DNA of 64,000 nucleotides from Desulfurococcaceae archaeon (GCA_038845865.1 JAWBQJ010000001.1:124001-188000), one strand, 5' to 3'; counted from the stretch's first letter, positions 27,249-36,845 are shown. Translations and numbers: made by a program. Notes: a model not told the origin generated them from the letters alone.

Positions 27249-27980
27249 ATGTCACTCAACACTCTCAAAGAGCTTGCGCATGGAATAAGTGACAGAAATA
27301 TCAGGAAAATCGTACTTGACATCTTGGAAAACCCCGTTCTCGGCTTCACTGACGTAAAGCCACTAATAAGGCTAGAAGACTCACCGGCCGCACCTAGAAA
27401 GCACCATTTCTTTACGGGCGGCCTCATTGTTCACACATACTCTGTCGCAAAGATAGCCCTTGCACTAGCTGACATCATTGAGGAGGTTTATGGGGTAAAC
27501 ATTAGCAAAGACGTGATTCTAGCTGCCGCTATATTACACGACGTTTTCAAGTATTACCAGTACACACCAGACAGGATCAACGGCGGCTACAGAGCACGAG
27601 AGGATTGGTATCTCAGTCACGACTACGCCATAGTAGCTGAGCTCTCTAAGAGAGGCGCCCCAGAGAAACTTATACGTGCCGTGTCTGAAGCGCACGGTCA
27701 AGTACTCTTTTCAACCATGGAAGGCTTCGTGGTTCACCTAGCTGATAGCGTTGATGCTAGATTTGGTGAAATTATCCAGAACATTTTATTATCAAAGGTG
27801 AAGGAGTACGAGAAAACGTGCACGGTCTACAAGGCACTGGACTACGTGCTGATGAAGCACGGTATCAGAAATATGTTACAGCTAGCGTTCCACGACGTGG
27901 ATTCGTTTAAAAGAGTGTTCGAAGATGTGTGCAAAGAAATGCAGAGTAACGATAGCGCGTTGAAGCCAAACAACGCGTAG
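27249..27980 (+). CDS. HD-domain phosphohydrolase
   Basis: A 243-aa protein with the metal-binding HD signature: His62 in GGLIVHTYSV and His97-Asp98 in AAILHDVFK, then later histidines in LSHDYA and SEAHGQ. The family hydrolyses nucleotide phosphomonoesters or phosphodiesters; a variant (HDIG-like, as in 3'-5' exonuclease KH/HD proteins) processes nucleic acid ends. AAAGGTG precedes ATG 27249. It stands alone, divergent from the thiolase operon. Substrate not assignable. Confidence 0.75.
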   Translation: MSLNTLKELAHGISDRNIRKIVLDILENPVLGFTDVKPLIRLEDSPAAPRKHHFFTGGLIVHTYSVAKIALALADIIEEVYGVNISKDVILAAAILHDVFKYYQYTPDRINGGYRAREDWYLSHDYAIVAELSKRGAPEKLIRAVSEAHGQVLFSTMEGFVVHLADSVDARFGEIIQNILLSKVKEYEKTCTVYKALDYVLMKHGIRNMLQLAFHDVDSFKRVFEDVCKEMQSNDSALKPNNA

Positions 27981-28082
27981 AATAGAACACCACAGCTTTA
28001 CTGCAATAAGATTAAAGAATGCCGTTCCGAGATAGTAGGAAGGGATTTGCAGAAAATCGTGTAGAAGTGTGTAAGGACGCTG

Positions 28083-28796
28083 TTATACAGTTATCCACCA
28101 GTGGAGAGCGTGCTCTTCTGGTGCGCAATCTGCAATAAACTTCTTGTACTCAAAGTCTCTGATTAGCCTGGCGTAAGCCTCCGTGAGGTCCTTGCTCTTG
28201 ACGATCATATCACCTACGTACTTGACGGCCCAGTTAACTATATCAAGTAAGCTGCATTCCCACTTGATGAAGTTTTTAGCTACTAGTGTTAGTAAGTCTA
28301 ACGGTGTCGGTGCAAACACATCTACAGCTATTAACCTGTCTACGCCATTGAAGAGCTTGATTAGTAAAAAGTAGTCTACGAATCTATCAGTTACTAGTAA
28401 TCCATTCCAGTCGGTAAACCTTAACTCCAGCTTCCTAGGTAGTAAAGACAGCCACTCTGAGACATCGACTTTGCCATACGCACGTGCTTTTACGACTAAT
28501 GAAGCCAGTTTAACGGCAACGTCAATGTTTTTCTTCAATTCTTCTAATTCGAGGTAGCACTCTGTTACAACCTCACCGCTATCGATGAGATCGAGTACGG
28601 GCTTCCAGATCCTCAAAAGACTTGCTGGTACGTGGCCGATCGGAGAGGGGCCTCCCTCACAAAGGGCTCTCGGAATGGGTAACAGGGTTAACACGCCCTG
28701 CGCGTTCTTTCTGAGGAATTTTGCTAGCTTGTAATAACCCATTTCCGTGAGTGGTACTAGCACTAGCCATTTCAACGGGATCACTTTTCTCTGCAC
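28083..28796 (-). CDS. Hypothetical protein, overlaps DUF998 gene
   Basis: I do not recognise this 237-aa protein. It is alpha/beta in pattern, without membrane helices or signal peptide. It has a Gly-rich GGPSPIGHVP segment near 50, two cysteines in the first half, and a Trp-rich end (HALHWWITV). The 5' end overlaps the upstream membrane-protein gene by 16 bases, so the two are translated from one mRNA. GTG 28796 or GTG 28784 may be the start. Codon use and lack of interruptions support a real gene. A role with the membrane partner is possible but unproven. Confidence 0.55.
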   Translation of the reverse strand: MQRKVIPLKWLVLVPLTEMGYYKLAKFLRKNAQGVLTLLPIPRALCEGGPSPIGHVPASLLRIWKPVLDLIDSGEVVTECYLELEELKKNIDVAVKLASLVVKARAYGKVDVSEWLSLLPRKLELRFTDWNGLLVTDRFVDYFLLIKLFNGVDRLIAVDVFAPTPLDLLTLVAKNFIKWECSLLDIVNWAVKYVGDMIVKSKDLTEAYARLIRDFEYKKFIADCAPEEHALHWWITV

Positions 28797-29353
28797 AAGG
28801 TAGAGGCAGACTTGCGGGCCAAGTGCAAGTAAAAGGGTATAGCAGTAAATATCGATATGAGTTCCGGTACTGCTGCGCCTCTAGGAACTCTTATAGCGAA
28901 GTGCAAAGTCCATACAACGATGTTTAGCGATACGAGAATGGAAGCGAGCACGACTATTCTCGGATCCCTTAAGACGAGCCCGTATCCCAGCACTAATAGT
29001 AGTATTGAAACAAAGAAGAGTACCGAAACCACAAAGTGCAGTGCACCGTAGACTTCATCAAATACCCCTACTAGTACCAGCGCGTAACCCGCAATCACCA
29101 CTAAGAGCGCGATTACGCGGCTGAACGCTTCAACGTACTTCACTGCAAACAAGATCATTAGTACCCCTCCGAGTGATAGTCCTGTATTAAATAGCGGTGC
29201 TACGTTGCTTTTAATTGCGTGGCCTAGGTCGCTAAGAGCGTTACTGTACAGGTTAAACCAGCTAGATAACGCGGCAGCCAATCCTATGAGCATTAACGGT
29301 ACACTGAAAGACGCTATTGCGAGGACTAGGGCTCTTAAGGCACACTTACCCAA
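28781..29353 (-). CDS. DUF998-family membrane protein
   Basis: A 190-aa integral membrane protein with six predicted helices. The loop NLYSNALSDLGHAIKS after helix 1 is the hallmark of DUF998 proteins, whose function is unknown. A strong AGGGTGGT Shine-Dalgarno sequence precedes TTG 29353. It is followed by the overlapping hypothetical gene and preceded, nine bases away, by the CinA-like gene on the same strand, so all three may form one operon. Confidence 0.7.
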   Translation of the reverse strand: MGKCALRALVLAIASFSVPLMLIGLAAALSSWFNLYSNALSDLGHAIKSNVAPLFNTGLSLGGVLMILFAVKYVEAFSRVIALLVVIAGYALVLVGVFDEVYGALHFVVSVLFFVSILLLVLGYGLVLRDPRIVVLASILVSLNIVVWTLHFAIRVPRGAAVPELISIFTAIPFYLHLARKSASTLCREK

Positions 29354-29362
29354 GTGACCACC

Positions 29363-30115
29363 CTACTCTGCTTTGATATCTCTTATTTTAATAACCTTCT
29401 TTAATTCTTCAATTATACGATCAAGCTTCACCTGTAGGTCTTTTTGAGAGGAGGATGACACCAGTACGCTTAAAACTACTGGTACGGTTGCGTGAGTCTT
29501 GAAGTATACATCGCTGTGCTTCTCTCTCAATTGAGCTACTAGAGAGTCCACTTCGCTCTCCTTCGTGTAGTCAGTCGTGATGGTGATCCTCGCCATGTAT
29601 CCTCGCGACCTGCCTTCAAGGAGAGGTTTCACCCGATCTTCAAACATCTTAGTCATCTCGGCCGGGACACCGGGTAGGAAGAACAGGTCTTTACCGTTGA
29701 TTTCCAAGTAAACCCCAGGAGAGATCCCAACCTGGTTGTAAAGCGGTTTACCGCCCTCAGGAATGTGTGCTGCTTTGATATAGTATTGCACTTCCTCACC
29801 TTTTACTTTTCTTTTCAGCATTTCAACAGCATCTTCGCTCAGTACTAGTCTTAGACCCAGGGCTTTCGCCGCTGCACTTAGAGTTATATCGTCTTTCGTA
29901 AAGCCAAGCCCTCCTGTGACCACAACAACATCTGCTACTTCGAGAGAGCTCTTTAGCGCCCACGCAATTTCACCCTCGTCGTCGGGAACCGCAATAATAC
30001 GAATGACGCTGAAGCCCATCTCCGTGAGCTTTCCTGCGAGCCACCAGGAGTTGGTGTCTTGTACAAGTCCCCGCAGTATCTCGGAACCTATTACGATGAT
30101 CGAGGCTTTGCGCAT
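29363..30115 (-). CDS. CinA/MoaB-like molybdopterin-binding domain protein
   Basis: A 250-aa protein consisting of the CinA N-terminal domain (MoCF-binding fold): SIIVIGSEILRG, DTNSWWLAGKL, VVVTGGLGFTKDD, LFFLPGVPAEM. In bacteria the equivalent domain of CinA is an ADP-ribose or CoA pyrophosphatase; archaeal stand-alone forms are uncharacterised. No amidohydrolase domain follows. The start is set at ATG 30115 because AGGCGGTG lies just before it; the frame runs four codons further upstream. It is in line with the NadM and hydroxyacid dehydrogenase genes, all dealing with nucleotide cofactors, but that link is loose. Confidence 0.8.
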   Translation of the reverse strand: MRKASIIVIGSEILRGLVQDTNSWWLAGKLTEMGFSVIRIIAVPDDEGEIAWALKSSLEVADVVVVTGGLGFTKDDITLSAAAKALGLRLVLSEDAVEMLKRKVKGEEVQYYIKAAHIPEGGKPLYNQVGISPGVYLEINGKDLFFLPGVPAEMTKMFEDRVKPLLEGRSRGYMARITITTDYTKESEVDSLVAQLREKHSDVYFKTHATVPVVLSVLVSSSSQKDLQVKLDRIIEELKKVIKIRDIKAE

Positions 30116-30140
30116 CCTTAGTAACACCGCCTTACCGCGA

Positions 30141-31169
30141 TTACTTGTAAAATCCCGGCGGTTTCACGTTAACTACATTCTTGTTTACTAGTTCGGGAGG
30201 CACTCTACCCTCATAAAACGCTATTAGGTTTTCGGCCACGATCTCGGCCATGGCATGCCTAGTTTCGTATGTCGCGGATCCTACATGTGGTGCTAGAACA
30301 ACCTTTTTGAAAGCCGTTAATGGGTGATTCGCCGGTAAAGGCTCTTCTTCAAAGACATCTAATCCGGCGCCAGCTATCCAGCCCTCTTTTAAGGCCTTGA
30401 CTAGCGCCTCTGTGTTAACTACTGCACCACGTGACGTGTTAATGAGTATTGCAGTTTTCTTCATTTTCCTGAGCTGCTTCTCGCCGATCATGTGCTTGGT
30501 TTCCGGTGTCAGGGGAACGTGTATGGTGACGATGTCTGCTTCCTGGAGGAGCTGGTCTAGGTCCTTGTACTCCGCGCTCAGTTCTTTCTCTAAGTACTCA
30601 TTTCTAGACCTACCGTAATATATCACCTTCATTCCGAAGCCCCTAGCCCCAATCTCCGCTACCCGAGAGCCAATCCTACCTGCACCTATAATGCCGAGTA
30701 CCTTGCCCTTTAATTCAACCCCGATCATCATTAATGGGTGCCACGCCGTTCCAGTCCTTTCCCACTCACCCCACCTGACGAAGTGGTCTGCCTCCACTAT
30801 TCTCCTGGCAACTGCAAGTATCAAGGCCCACGTCAACTCCGCTGTAGCCTCTGTTAAAACCCCGGGCGTATTTGTTACATACACTCCATGCCTAGTAGCA
30901 CATTCGACGTCTATGTTATCGTAACCTGCAGCCATTTGTGCAATGATTCTTAAATTTTCAGCCTGCTGTACGAGGTTGCAGTCTATCCTGTCAGTTAGCA
31001 ACGTTATAAGCGCGTCTACGCTCTTCGCCTTCTCTACTACGATATCATATGGTGGCGGCTGATAGTTCTCCCACACCTCGATATCATAGTACCGTGCAAG
31101 TCTTTCTATAATATCTGAGAAAAGCCCGCGCGTAGCGAACAGTCTAGGCTTATTCAACACGCTCACCAT
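30141..31169 (-). CDS. D-2-hydroxyacid dehydrogenase (glyoxylate/hydroxypyruvate reductase type)
   Basis: A 342-aa NAD(P)-dependent D-isomer hydroxyacid dehydrogenase. The nucleotide loop is GIIGAGRIGSRVAEI, the catalytic Arg lies in NTSRGAVVN, Glu in the DVFEEEPLP region, and His in LAPHVGSAT. Sequence pattern is closest to archaeal glyoxylate reductase (GyaR), but a 3-phosphoglycerate or other hydroxyacid dehydrogenase role is not excluded. An AT-rich promoter-like stretch near 31195 lies at leaderless distance from ATG 31169. Cofactor preference cannot be judged securely. Confidence 0.88.
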   Translation of the reverse strand: MVSVLNKPRLFATRGLFSDIIERLARYYDIEVWENYQPPPYDIVVEKAKSVDALITLLTDRIDCNLVQQAENLRIIAQMAAGYDNIDVECATRHGVYVTNTPGVLTEATAELTWALILAVARRIVEADHFVRWGEWERTGTAWHPLMMIGVELKGKVLGIIGAGRIGSRVAEIGARGFGMKVIYYGRSRNEYLEKELSAEYKDLDQLLQEADIVTIHVPLTPETKHMIGEKQLRKMKKTAILINTSRGAVVNTEALVKALKEGWIAGAGLDVFEEEPLPANHPLTAFKKVVLAPHVGSATYETRHAMAEIVAENLIAFYEGRVPPELVNKNVVNVKPPGFYK

Positions 31170-31223
31170 TAACTATTTTTGGAGTACCCATTGCAGATAA
31201 ATATGTTATGAAGGTACTTGACA

Positions 31224-31751
31224 CTAAAACCTCTCACCGGGCATACCTGTTCTCAGCCTCCAGAGCAACCTCACGCGGTTAACACCTCCTATTTCCTCTA
31301 TAAACCTCGCTACCTCTTCAGGGACTAGATGCTTCCACTCAAGTCCCTCCCCTATCGCCCTTCTAACGGCAGTTCCACTAACTCCAGGTAATAGTGGGGT
31401 TTCGTGGACACCTAGCCCGTAAGCGCTGAAAAGTGCCCTCACAAACTCGTTATTACTGAAGACCGCCCTTATTCTCGGGGTATACGAGAGAACGTGTCTT
31501 GGCCACTCATAGTTACTGGGTACATTGTCAACTGGCACTATGTACGTCCTCGCGTATAGGTCTCCAACACCAAGCCTCACCATCTCCACACGTTCACCAG
31601 CGGTGAAGGGGTTTTCAGCCGTGTAACTGTATTGCGCGGCCGCTATTACTATTACCACTTCATCGTAGTGCGCAAGAATGTGCTTTACCGCGTAGAGGTG
31701 TCCATTATGGAATGGCTGAAACCTTCCGATAAATAGTGCCCTATTAGCCAC
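31224..31751 (-). CDS. nadM: Nicotinamide-nucleotide adenylyltransferase
   Basis: A 175-aa archaeal NMNAT that makes NAD from NMN and ATP. Nucleotidyltransferase motifs are GRFQPFHNGH near the N-terminus and VSGTAVRRAIGEG (the ISxTxxR equivalent). The start GTG 31751 gives MANRALFIG, typical of the family, and is preceded by AGGGTG; the frame extends three codons further. Length and motifs are normal, so the call is firm. Confidence 0.94.
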   Translation of the reverse strand: MANRALFIGRFQPFHNGHLYAVKHILAHYDEVVIVIAAAQYSYTAENPFTAGERVEMVRLGVGDLYARTYIVPVDNVPSNYEWPRHVLSYTPRIRAVFSNNEFVRALFSAYGLGVHETPLLPGVSGTAVRRAIGEGLEWKHLVPEEVARFIEEIGGVNRVRLLWRLRTGMPGERF

Positions 31752-31856
31752 TAGAAACACCCTACTTACTTCTTACGTTACTTAACTTAATTAGGACTGT
31801 GGATTAACTGTATAGCAGGGCTACCATTAAATGAAGGAAGCAAGTACCCGTATTAA

Positions 31857-32234
31857 TCTAATAGGTGTAGGAACTGCGAATTCTACTACTTCATCGACGC
31901 CTGCAACTCGCCAAGTAAATGCGTAGGTTGACTCGCCTACTACTGGGCATGCTCTCACAATGCCGGGTACATCGTAGAAGAGGATACCGAGGACAAGCTC
32001 GTGGAAATAACCGTTGACGGCATTTAGGTAGTGGTTTCCAGCAACTTAACGGTGACTAAGGCGCTTGAAAGGCTGGGATTTAAGTTCAGCGAGCTCTGTG
32101 CAAAGAAACCAAACCTCTCGTGTAGAACCGGTGGTTGCCGGGATTGTGCAGTGTTGGTGAATGGAGCTGTTTTCTTCTTGATGTTCACGCGAGTTGCTTG
32201 CGTGCCTTGTCCTAATTCATGCGAGCTTTAGTTT
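31857..32234 (+). pseudogene. Decayed Cys-rich ferredoxin-like gene
   Basis: One reading frame keeps protein-like content for about 125 codons but is cut by TGA at 31929 and TAG at 32025 and has no clear start. The first part has a four-Cys cluster (CRNC, later DAC and KC). The second part resembles a 2Fe-2S ferredoxin loop: CRTGGCRDCAVLVNG. Three more Cys end the frame. An ancestral redox or Fe-S protein is likely. The whole 585-base gap 31761-32345 contains nothing else I can support. Recoding of the stops is less likely than decay. Confidence 0.55.
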
Positions 32235-32360
32235 CCCAACAATATCCGGGTTTTCCAGCGCTACAACGATAACGCTGACTCGCGGTTTCTAGCTTTTAGT
32301 CTCCTCAAGGTAATTATCGCTTAGTAGTTCATTGAAGCCAAAGGTTTGCTGGTGCTCGAA

Positions 32361-34334
32361 TTGTACGTAGTAGGAATTGATGTTGGTGGAACGTTCACCG
32401 ACATCATCTACGTGAAGCCTGATGGTTCACTGGGCTATTTAAAGGTGCTTTCAACCCCTCGAAGCCCCGAAGTTGCCATTGTTAATAGTTTAAAGTTTAT
32501 GGGGCTGCAAGATTTCCTAGTGATACATGCAACTACTATTGCTACTAATACCTTGAGAGGACAGATAGGGCTTGAACTACCAAAAACTGCCCTCATTACA
32601 ACACGCGGTTTCAGAGATGTCATTGAGATAGCGAGACAGAATAGGCCTAAACTCTACGACCCGTTCTTTGAAAAGCCTCCTTCACTCGTTCCGCGCGAAC
32701 TCAGGTTCGAAGTAGACGAGAGAGTTGATTATACTGGTAAGGTACTTAAGTCCCTGGATCCTTCAAAGCTGAAAGAGGTGGGCACGAAGTTAAAGGAGCT
32801 AGGAGTAGAGTCCACCGCTATAGTTTTCCTCCACTCGTACGTTAACCCCGTTCACGAAGAATTGGCGGAGAGAATATTGAGCGGGTACGTTAAGTATGTT
32901 ACGGCTTCTTACAAAATTTCACCAGAACCCAGAGAGTATGAGAGGACGTCGACGACAGTGGTTAATGCTGTACTAAAGCCCATAATCTCAAAGTATATTG
33001 AAAGGCTATGGAGTAGTTTAAAGTACCTTGGAGCACGGGAACTGTACATAATGTCTAGTTCTGGGGGCTTAGTAGATGTTAACGAAGCCCGCGAGAGGCC
33101 TGTACAACTCGTTGAGAGCGGGCCTGCGGCAGGAGTGGTCGCATCAGCGGAGTTTGCAAAAGTGCTTGGCATAAGTAATGTCATAAGCTTCGACATGGGT
33201 GGTACAACCGCTAAAGCAGGCACAATAGTGAACCTCGAGATTGAAATAACCTCCGAGTACGAAGTCGGAGGAGAAAGCCACCACGGGCGTGTAGTTAAGG
33301 GCTCAGGCTATACCGTAAGGTATCCCTTCATAGACCTCTCCGAGGTATCGGCTGGAGGTGGCACTATCATTTGGAGAGACGAGGCGGGTGCCCTACGCGT
33401 AGGGCCCATTAGCGCGGGTGCTGATCCGGGTCCTGCGTGCTATGGCCGCGGAGGTAGTGAACCCACCGTGACGGACGCTAACCTCATTCTTGGAAGAGTA
33501 AGTGAGATCCTTGCCGGTGGGGCAATAAGGCTGAACAAAGAGGCGGCGGTCAGGGCTTTCTCAAAGCTCGGAGACCCATTGGAAGTTGCTACTGAAGCCG
33601 TCGAACTCGTGAACTTGGAAATGGCTAGAGGTATCAGGTTAGTTACAGTTGAGCGGGGAGTGGACCCTGAAGGATTTACATTAGTGGCCTTTGGAGGTGC
33701 GGGTCCTCAGCACGCCGCTTTCATAGCCGCCGAGCTTGGGATCAAGCATGTAATCATACCGCCACACCCTGGGCTGTTTAGCGCCCTCGGCCTATTATTA
33801 GCCGACTGGAAGTTCGAAGCCAGTGCCTCATATCCTAGAAACATCGAGGAGGCATATTCGCACCTGGAATCAATGCTACTAGAAAAGCTTAACGGCAAAG
33901 TAGACTACTTCGTGAGGTATGCTGACGTGAGGTATGCAGGTCAAGGCTGGGAGTTAACGGTGCCCGTCAAGAAGCCCTCCCTCCTTGAAGACATTAAGAA
34001 AACCTTCGAAGAAAAGCACTTGACCGCATTCGGCTTTAAACTAGATGAAGATGTCGAAGTCGTCGTTATCAGAATATTTGCTATTAGAGTGAACAGGTTT
34101 AAGCCCGCTCTCACGACCCTGCGCGCGGACATTACCGAGGCGAAGCCTATTGCGTATAGAAAAGTCTTCTTCGAAGACTGGGTTGAAACACCTGTCTACG
34201 CTAGAAACCAGTTGCCAGCATGGTTCGTTGCTGAGGGCCCTGCCGTGATCGATGAGTACAGTTCCTGCACCATCGTGCCACCGGGGTGGAGGTTTCAGGT
34301 TGGTGGATTAGGGGAACTAAGGCTTGAGAGGTGA
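32361..34334 (+). CDS. hyuA: Hydantoinase/oxoprolinase subunit A
   Basis: A 657-aa ATP-dependent ring-opening subunit of the HyuA family (N-methylhydantoinase, 5-oxoprolinase, acetone carboxylase beta). The actin-like ATPase fold begins at once: VGIDVGGTFTDIIYV. Later come FDMGGTTAKAG, SAGGGTIIW, GPISAGADPGPACYG and FGGAGPQHAAF, all characteristic. I set the start at TTG 32361 after GGTGCTC; TTG 32346 is five codons earlier. The hyuB gene follows after six bases with a Shine-Dalgarno site in the A-subunit tail, so the two form an enzyme pair. The substrate (hydantoin, 5-oxoproline or other) cannot be told. Confidence 0.9.
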   Translation: MYVVGIDVGGTFTDIIYVKPDGSLGYLKVLSTPRSPEVAIVNSLKFMGLQDFLVIHATTIATNTLRGQIGLELPKTALITTRGFRDVIEIARQNRPKLYDPFFEKPPSLVPRELRFEVDERVDYTGKVLKSLDPSKLKEVGTKLKELGVESTAIVFLHSYVNPVHEELAERILSGYVKYVTASYKISPEPREYERTSTTVVNAVLKPIISKYIERLWSSLKYLGARELYIMSSSGGLVDVNEARERPVQLVESGPAAGVVASAEFAKVLGISNVISFDMGGTTAKAGTIVNLEIEITSEYEVGGESHHGRVVKGSGYTVRYPFIDLSEVSAGGGTIIWRDEAGALRVGPISAGADPGPACYGRGGSEPTVTDANLILGRVSEILAGGAIRLNKEAAVRAFSKLGDPLEVATEAVELVNLEMARGIRLVTVERGVDPEGFTLVAFGGAGPQHAAFIAAELGIKHVIIPPHPGLFSALGLLLADWKFEASASYPRNIEEAYSHLESMLLEKLNGKVDYFVRYADVRYAGQGWELTVPVKKPSLLEDIKKTFEEKHLTAFGFKLDEDVEVVVIRIFAIRVNRFKPALTTLRADITEAKPIAYRKVFFEDWVETPVYARNQLPAWFVAEGPAVIDEYSSCTIVPPGWRFQVGGLGELRLER

Positions 34335-34340
34335 AAATGC

Positions 34341-35900
34341 GTGGTCTCGTGGGAAGTAGTGTTCAAGGCAACTAGTTTCGTGGCCGAAGAAATGGGCGCA
34401 GCCCTTAAGAGGTCTGCCCTCTCACCGAATATAAGGGAGCGGGTAGACCTGAGCTGCGCGGTAGCTGATGAGAACGGTAGGATAGTTGCGCAGGCCGAAC
34501 ATATACCCGTACACTTAGGGTCTTTTAGGATCGGGGTTTTCAATACGCTGAAGTACGTTGAAGGGGAAGGCATGGTACTAAGTGAGGGAGATGTGGTGGT
34601 TCTCAATGACCCCTACATTGCCGGCACTCATTTAAATGACATCATGCTATTAGCACCTGTATACTACGAGGACAAGCTGATAGGTTACGTGGTAAATAAG
34701 GCCCACCACGTAGACGTCGGAGGACCCTTACCGGGTAGTATTAACCCTTACGCGAAGACTATTTACGAGGAGGGCTTAATAATACCTCCGGTAAAGCTCG
34801 CCGAGAGCTGGAGTATTAAAAAGGAGGTAGTGAGTTTTATAGTAGCTAATGTCAAAACTCCTCAAATCACGCTAGGAGACCTTTACGCACAATACGCCGC
34901 TATACGTGTAGGCGTAGTAAAGGTCAAGGAAGTGGTGAGCAAATACGGTCTGAACACCGTACTGGAGTCATGGAGCAGAGCAATAGAGTACAGTAAGTTG
35001 CTCGCACTGAAAAGTATCGGAACGTGGCAACGTGGAGTGGCCGATGCCGAGGACTACTTGGAGCTCGAAGACAGAGACATAGCCATACACGTCAAGATCA
35101 GCATATCGGAGAATGGTGTACACTTGGACTACACGGGGACATCTCAGCAAGTAGATGTACCACTGAACGCTGTACTGGGCGTTACATACGCTGCCTCGAG
35201 TTACGCTATCAGAACCCTACTTCCCGGAGACATACCAGTAAACGAAGGCTTTTACAGCACCATTAAAATCCACGCACCTGAGGGTACAATCCTAAACCCG
35301 AAAAGGCCAGCACCTGTTGCCGGTGGTAATTTAGAAACCAGTCAGAGAGTCGTAGACGTGGTACTACTGGCTATATCAAAGCTCATGCCGGAGCGAGTTC
35401 CAGCTGCAGGTTCAGGGACCATGATGAACATAATGCTCGGTGGCTATAACCCCGCGAGAGGCTACTGGGCCTATTACGAAACCATTGGCGGCGGAACCGG
35501 TGGCAGGCCCGGTAAGCACGGCGTAAGCGGTGTACACGTAAACATGACCAATACCCTGAACACACCAATAGAGATGGCCGAGCGAGCGTACCCGATACTA
35601 TATGTCACTTACAGAATTCGTGAAGAAAGTGGTGGAGAAGGCCTGTACCGTGGCGGTGACGGAGTAGTGAGAGCATTCAGGGTATTAGAACCAGCCACGC
35701 TCTCAGTACTCGCAGATAGGTTTAGGCGAGGACCTTACGGACTTGCTGGTGGAAAACCAGGTAGGCCTGGACGCGTTATCATCAAGAAAAGAGATGGCAA
35801 GGTGTTAGAGATGCCGAGCAAGTTTACAGTGCAACTCGAACCAGGAGACGAGGTAATCGTGGAGACGCCTGGTGGAGGCGGCTGGGGTAGTTCCCATTGA
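34341..35900 (+). CDS. hyuB: Hydantoinase/oxoprolinase subunit B
   Basis: A 519-aa partner of HyuA. Diagnostic segments are LSPNIRERVDLSCAV, the metal-site region NDPYIAGTHLNDIMLL and KAHHVDVGG, then GTGGRPGKHG and the C-terminal TPGGGGWG. The start GTG 34341 follows GAGGTGAAA, which overlaps the hyuA stop. Both subunits are complete with no gap or frameshift. In bacteria these genes often travel with amidohydrolases and transporters for hydantoins; none is adjacent here. Confidence 0.92.
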   Translation: MVSWEVVFKATSFVAEEMGAALKRSALSPNIRERVDLSCAVADENGRIVAQAEHIPVHLGSFRIGVFNTLKYVEGEGMVLSEGDVVVLNDPYIAGTHLNDIMLLAPVYYEDKLIGYVVNKAHHVDVGGPLPGSINPYAKTIYEEGLIIPPVKLAESWSIKKEVVSFIVANVKTPQITLGDLYAQYAAIRVGVVKVKEVVSKYGLNTVLESWSRAIEYSKLLALKSIGTWQRGVADAEDYLELEDRDIAIHVKISISENGVHLDYTGTSQQVDVPLNAVLGVTYAASSYAIRTLLPGDIPVNEGFYSTIKIHAPEGTILNPKRPAPVAGGNLETSQRVVDVVLLAISKLMPERVPAAGSGTMMNIMLGGYNPARGYWAYYETIGGGTGGRPGKHGVSGVHVNMTNTLNTPIEMAERAYPILYVTYRIREESGGEGLYRGGDGVVRAFRVLEPATLSVLADRFRRGPYGLAGGKPGRPGRVIIKKRDGKVLEMPSKFTVQLEPGDEVIVETPGGGGWGSSH

Positions 35901-36040
35901 CCGATTTTAAAACCGTGGTGATCATTCGAAGTATAAGAGGGCTGCCGAGGAGTACCAGTAGAGCTCGTTGAAATTAAAGTTTAAGATAAGGAGAGGCGCT
36001 TCTAAAACACAAAGTTGTTAATTAATGCAGGTGGCACGTC

Positions 36041-36736
36041 GTGGATCTGTGCATAAACCTCGAAGATCTCGTACAATTAACCGATGATGTACGGAACCTG
36101 GGCGTTCACTTAGCCTATACGGCTTCATGGCTCGAATGGCCTATGGTCCCAAAAGAGTACGCTTTCGAAGAGGAGGTTTTTAGGTTAATGGAGTACATCA
36201 AGTCCAAGTACACGCTTAACGGCTTAAAGAGCGACAAGGCCGTGAGGGCGTATCGTGACTTCTACTGGAAGATTGGAATAGACCCAACGAAAACCAGGCC
36301 TTCGAGCGAGGCTCTTGTGAGGAGAATTTTGCGTGGAGAATTCCCTAGGATAAACCCGGTTGTGGATGCGGGTAACATCGCATCAGCATATACAATGGTC
36401 CCGATAGGAATGTACGATCTGGACAGAATAACTCCACCCCTGGCACTTAAACTCAGCGCTGGCGGAGAGCCGTTTAAGCCGCTCGGCGGCCGCGAGGAGA
36501 TCTTAGTACCGGGATACCCAGTACTAGTTGACGGTAAAGGATTAATAGTGCACGTATACCCTCACAGAGATTCCTCCGAAACCTGCGTAACCAGCACGAC
36601 GAAAAAAGTACTCGTGGTAGCAGCTGGAGTACCTCGCGTGGAGAAGGAGCTACTAATTGAAGCTGTGAAAACTGTGGTTAGGCTGATGGAGAAGTTAGCG
36701 TGGAGATCCTGCGAGAAGGTAGAGTATAAGGCCTAA
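36041..36736 (+). CDS. Free-standing B3/B4 domain protein (tRNA editing type)
   Basis: A 231-aa protein equal to the B3/B4 editing domain of the PheRS beta subunit, standing alone. Recognisable features are DKAVRAYRDFYWKIGIDPTK, RPSSEALVRRIL and the pocket region INPVVDAGNIAS. In PheRS this domain removes Tyr from tRNA-Phe; stand-alone relatives deacylate other mischarged tRNAs. The Shine-Dalgarno sequence GCAGGTGG precedes GTG 36041. The following gene encodes AlaX, another tRNA-editing enzyme, 110 bases downstream on the same strand, so this locus looks devoted to trans-editing. The 140-base gap upstream holds nothing recognised. Confidence 0.82.
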   Translation: MDLCINLEDLVQLTDDVRNLGVHLAYTASWLEWPMVPKEYAFEEEVFRLMEYIKSKYTLNGLKSDKAVRAYRDFYWKIGIDPTKTRPSSEALVRRILRGEFPRINPVVDAGNIASAYTMVPIGMYDLDRITPPLALKLSAGGEPFKPLGGREEILVPGYPVLVDGKGLIVHVYPHRDSSETCVTSTTKKVLVVAAGVPRVEKELLIEAVKTVVRLMEKLAWRSCEKVEYKA

Positions 36737-36845
36737 ACACAACTGGCCGAGGAAGCACGTTGGCATGAAGTTTATTACTACCGCGGTATTAGTTAGAAAT
36801 CTTGTGGTGTATATATTGGTTAATTTACACGCATGGACTAGGAGC

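Noticed and set aside
31929-32027. Selenocysteine (TGA) or pyrrolysine (TAG) recoding
   Set aside because: Two different stops, no clear start codon and no recoding element; neither amino acid is known from Thermoproteota of this kind.
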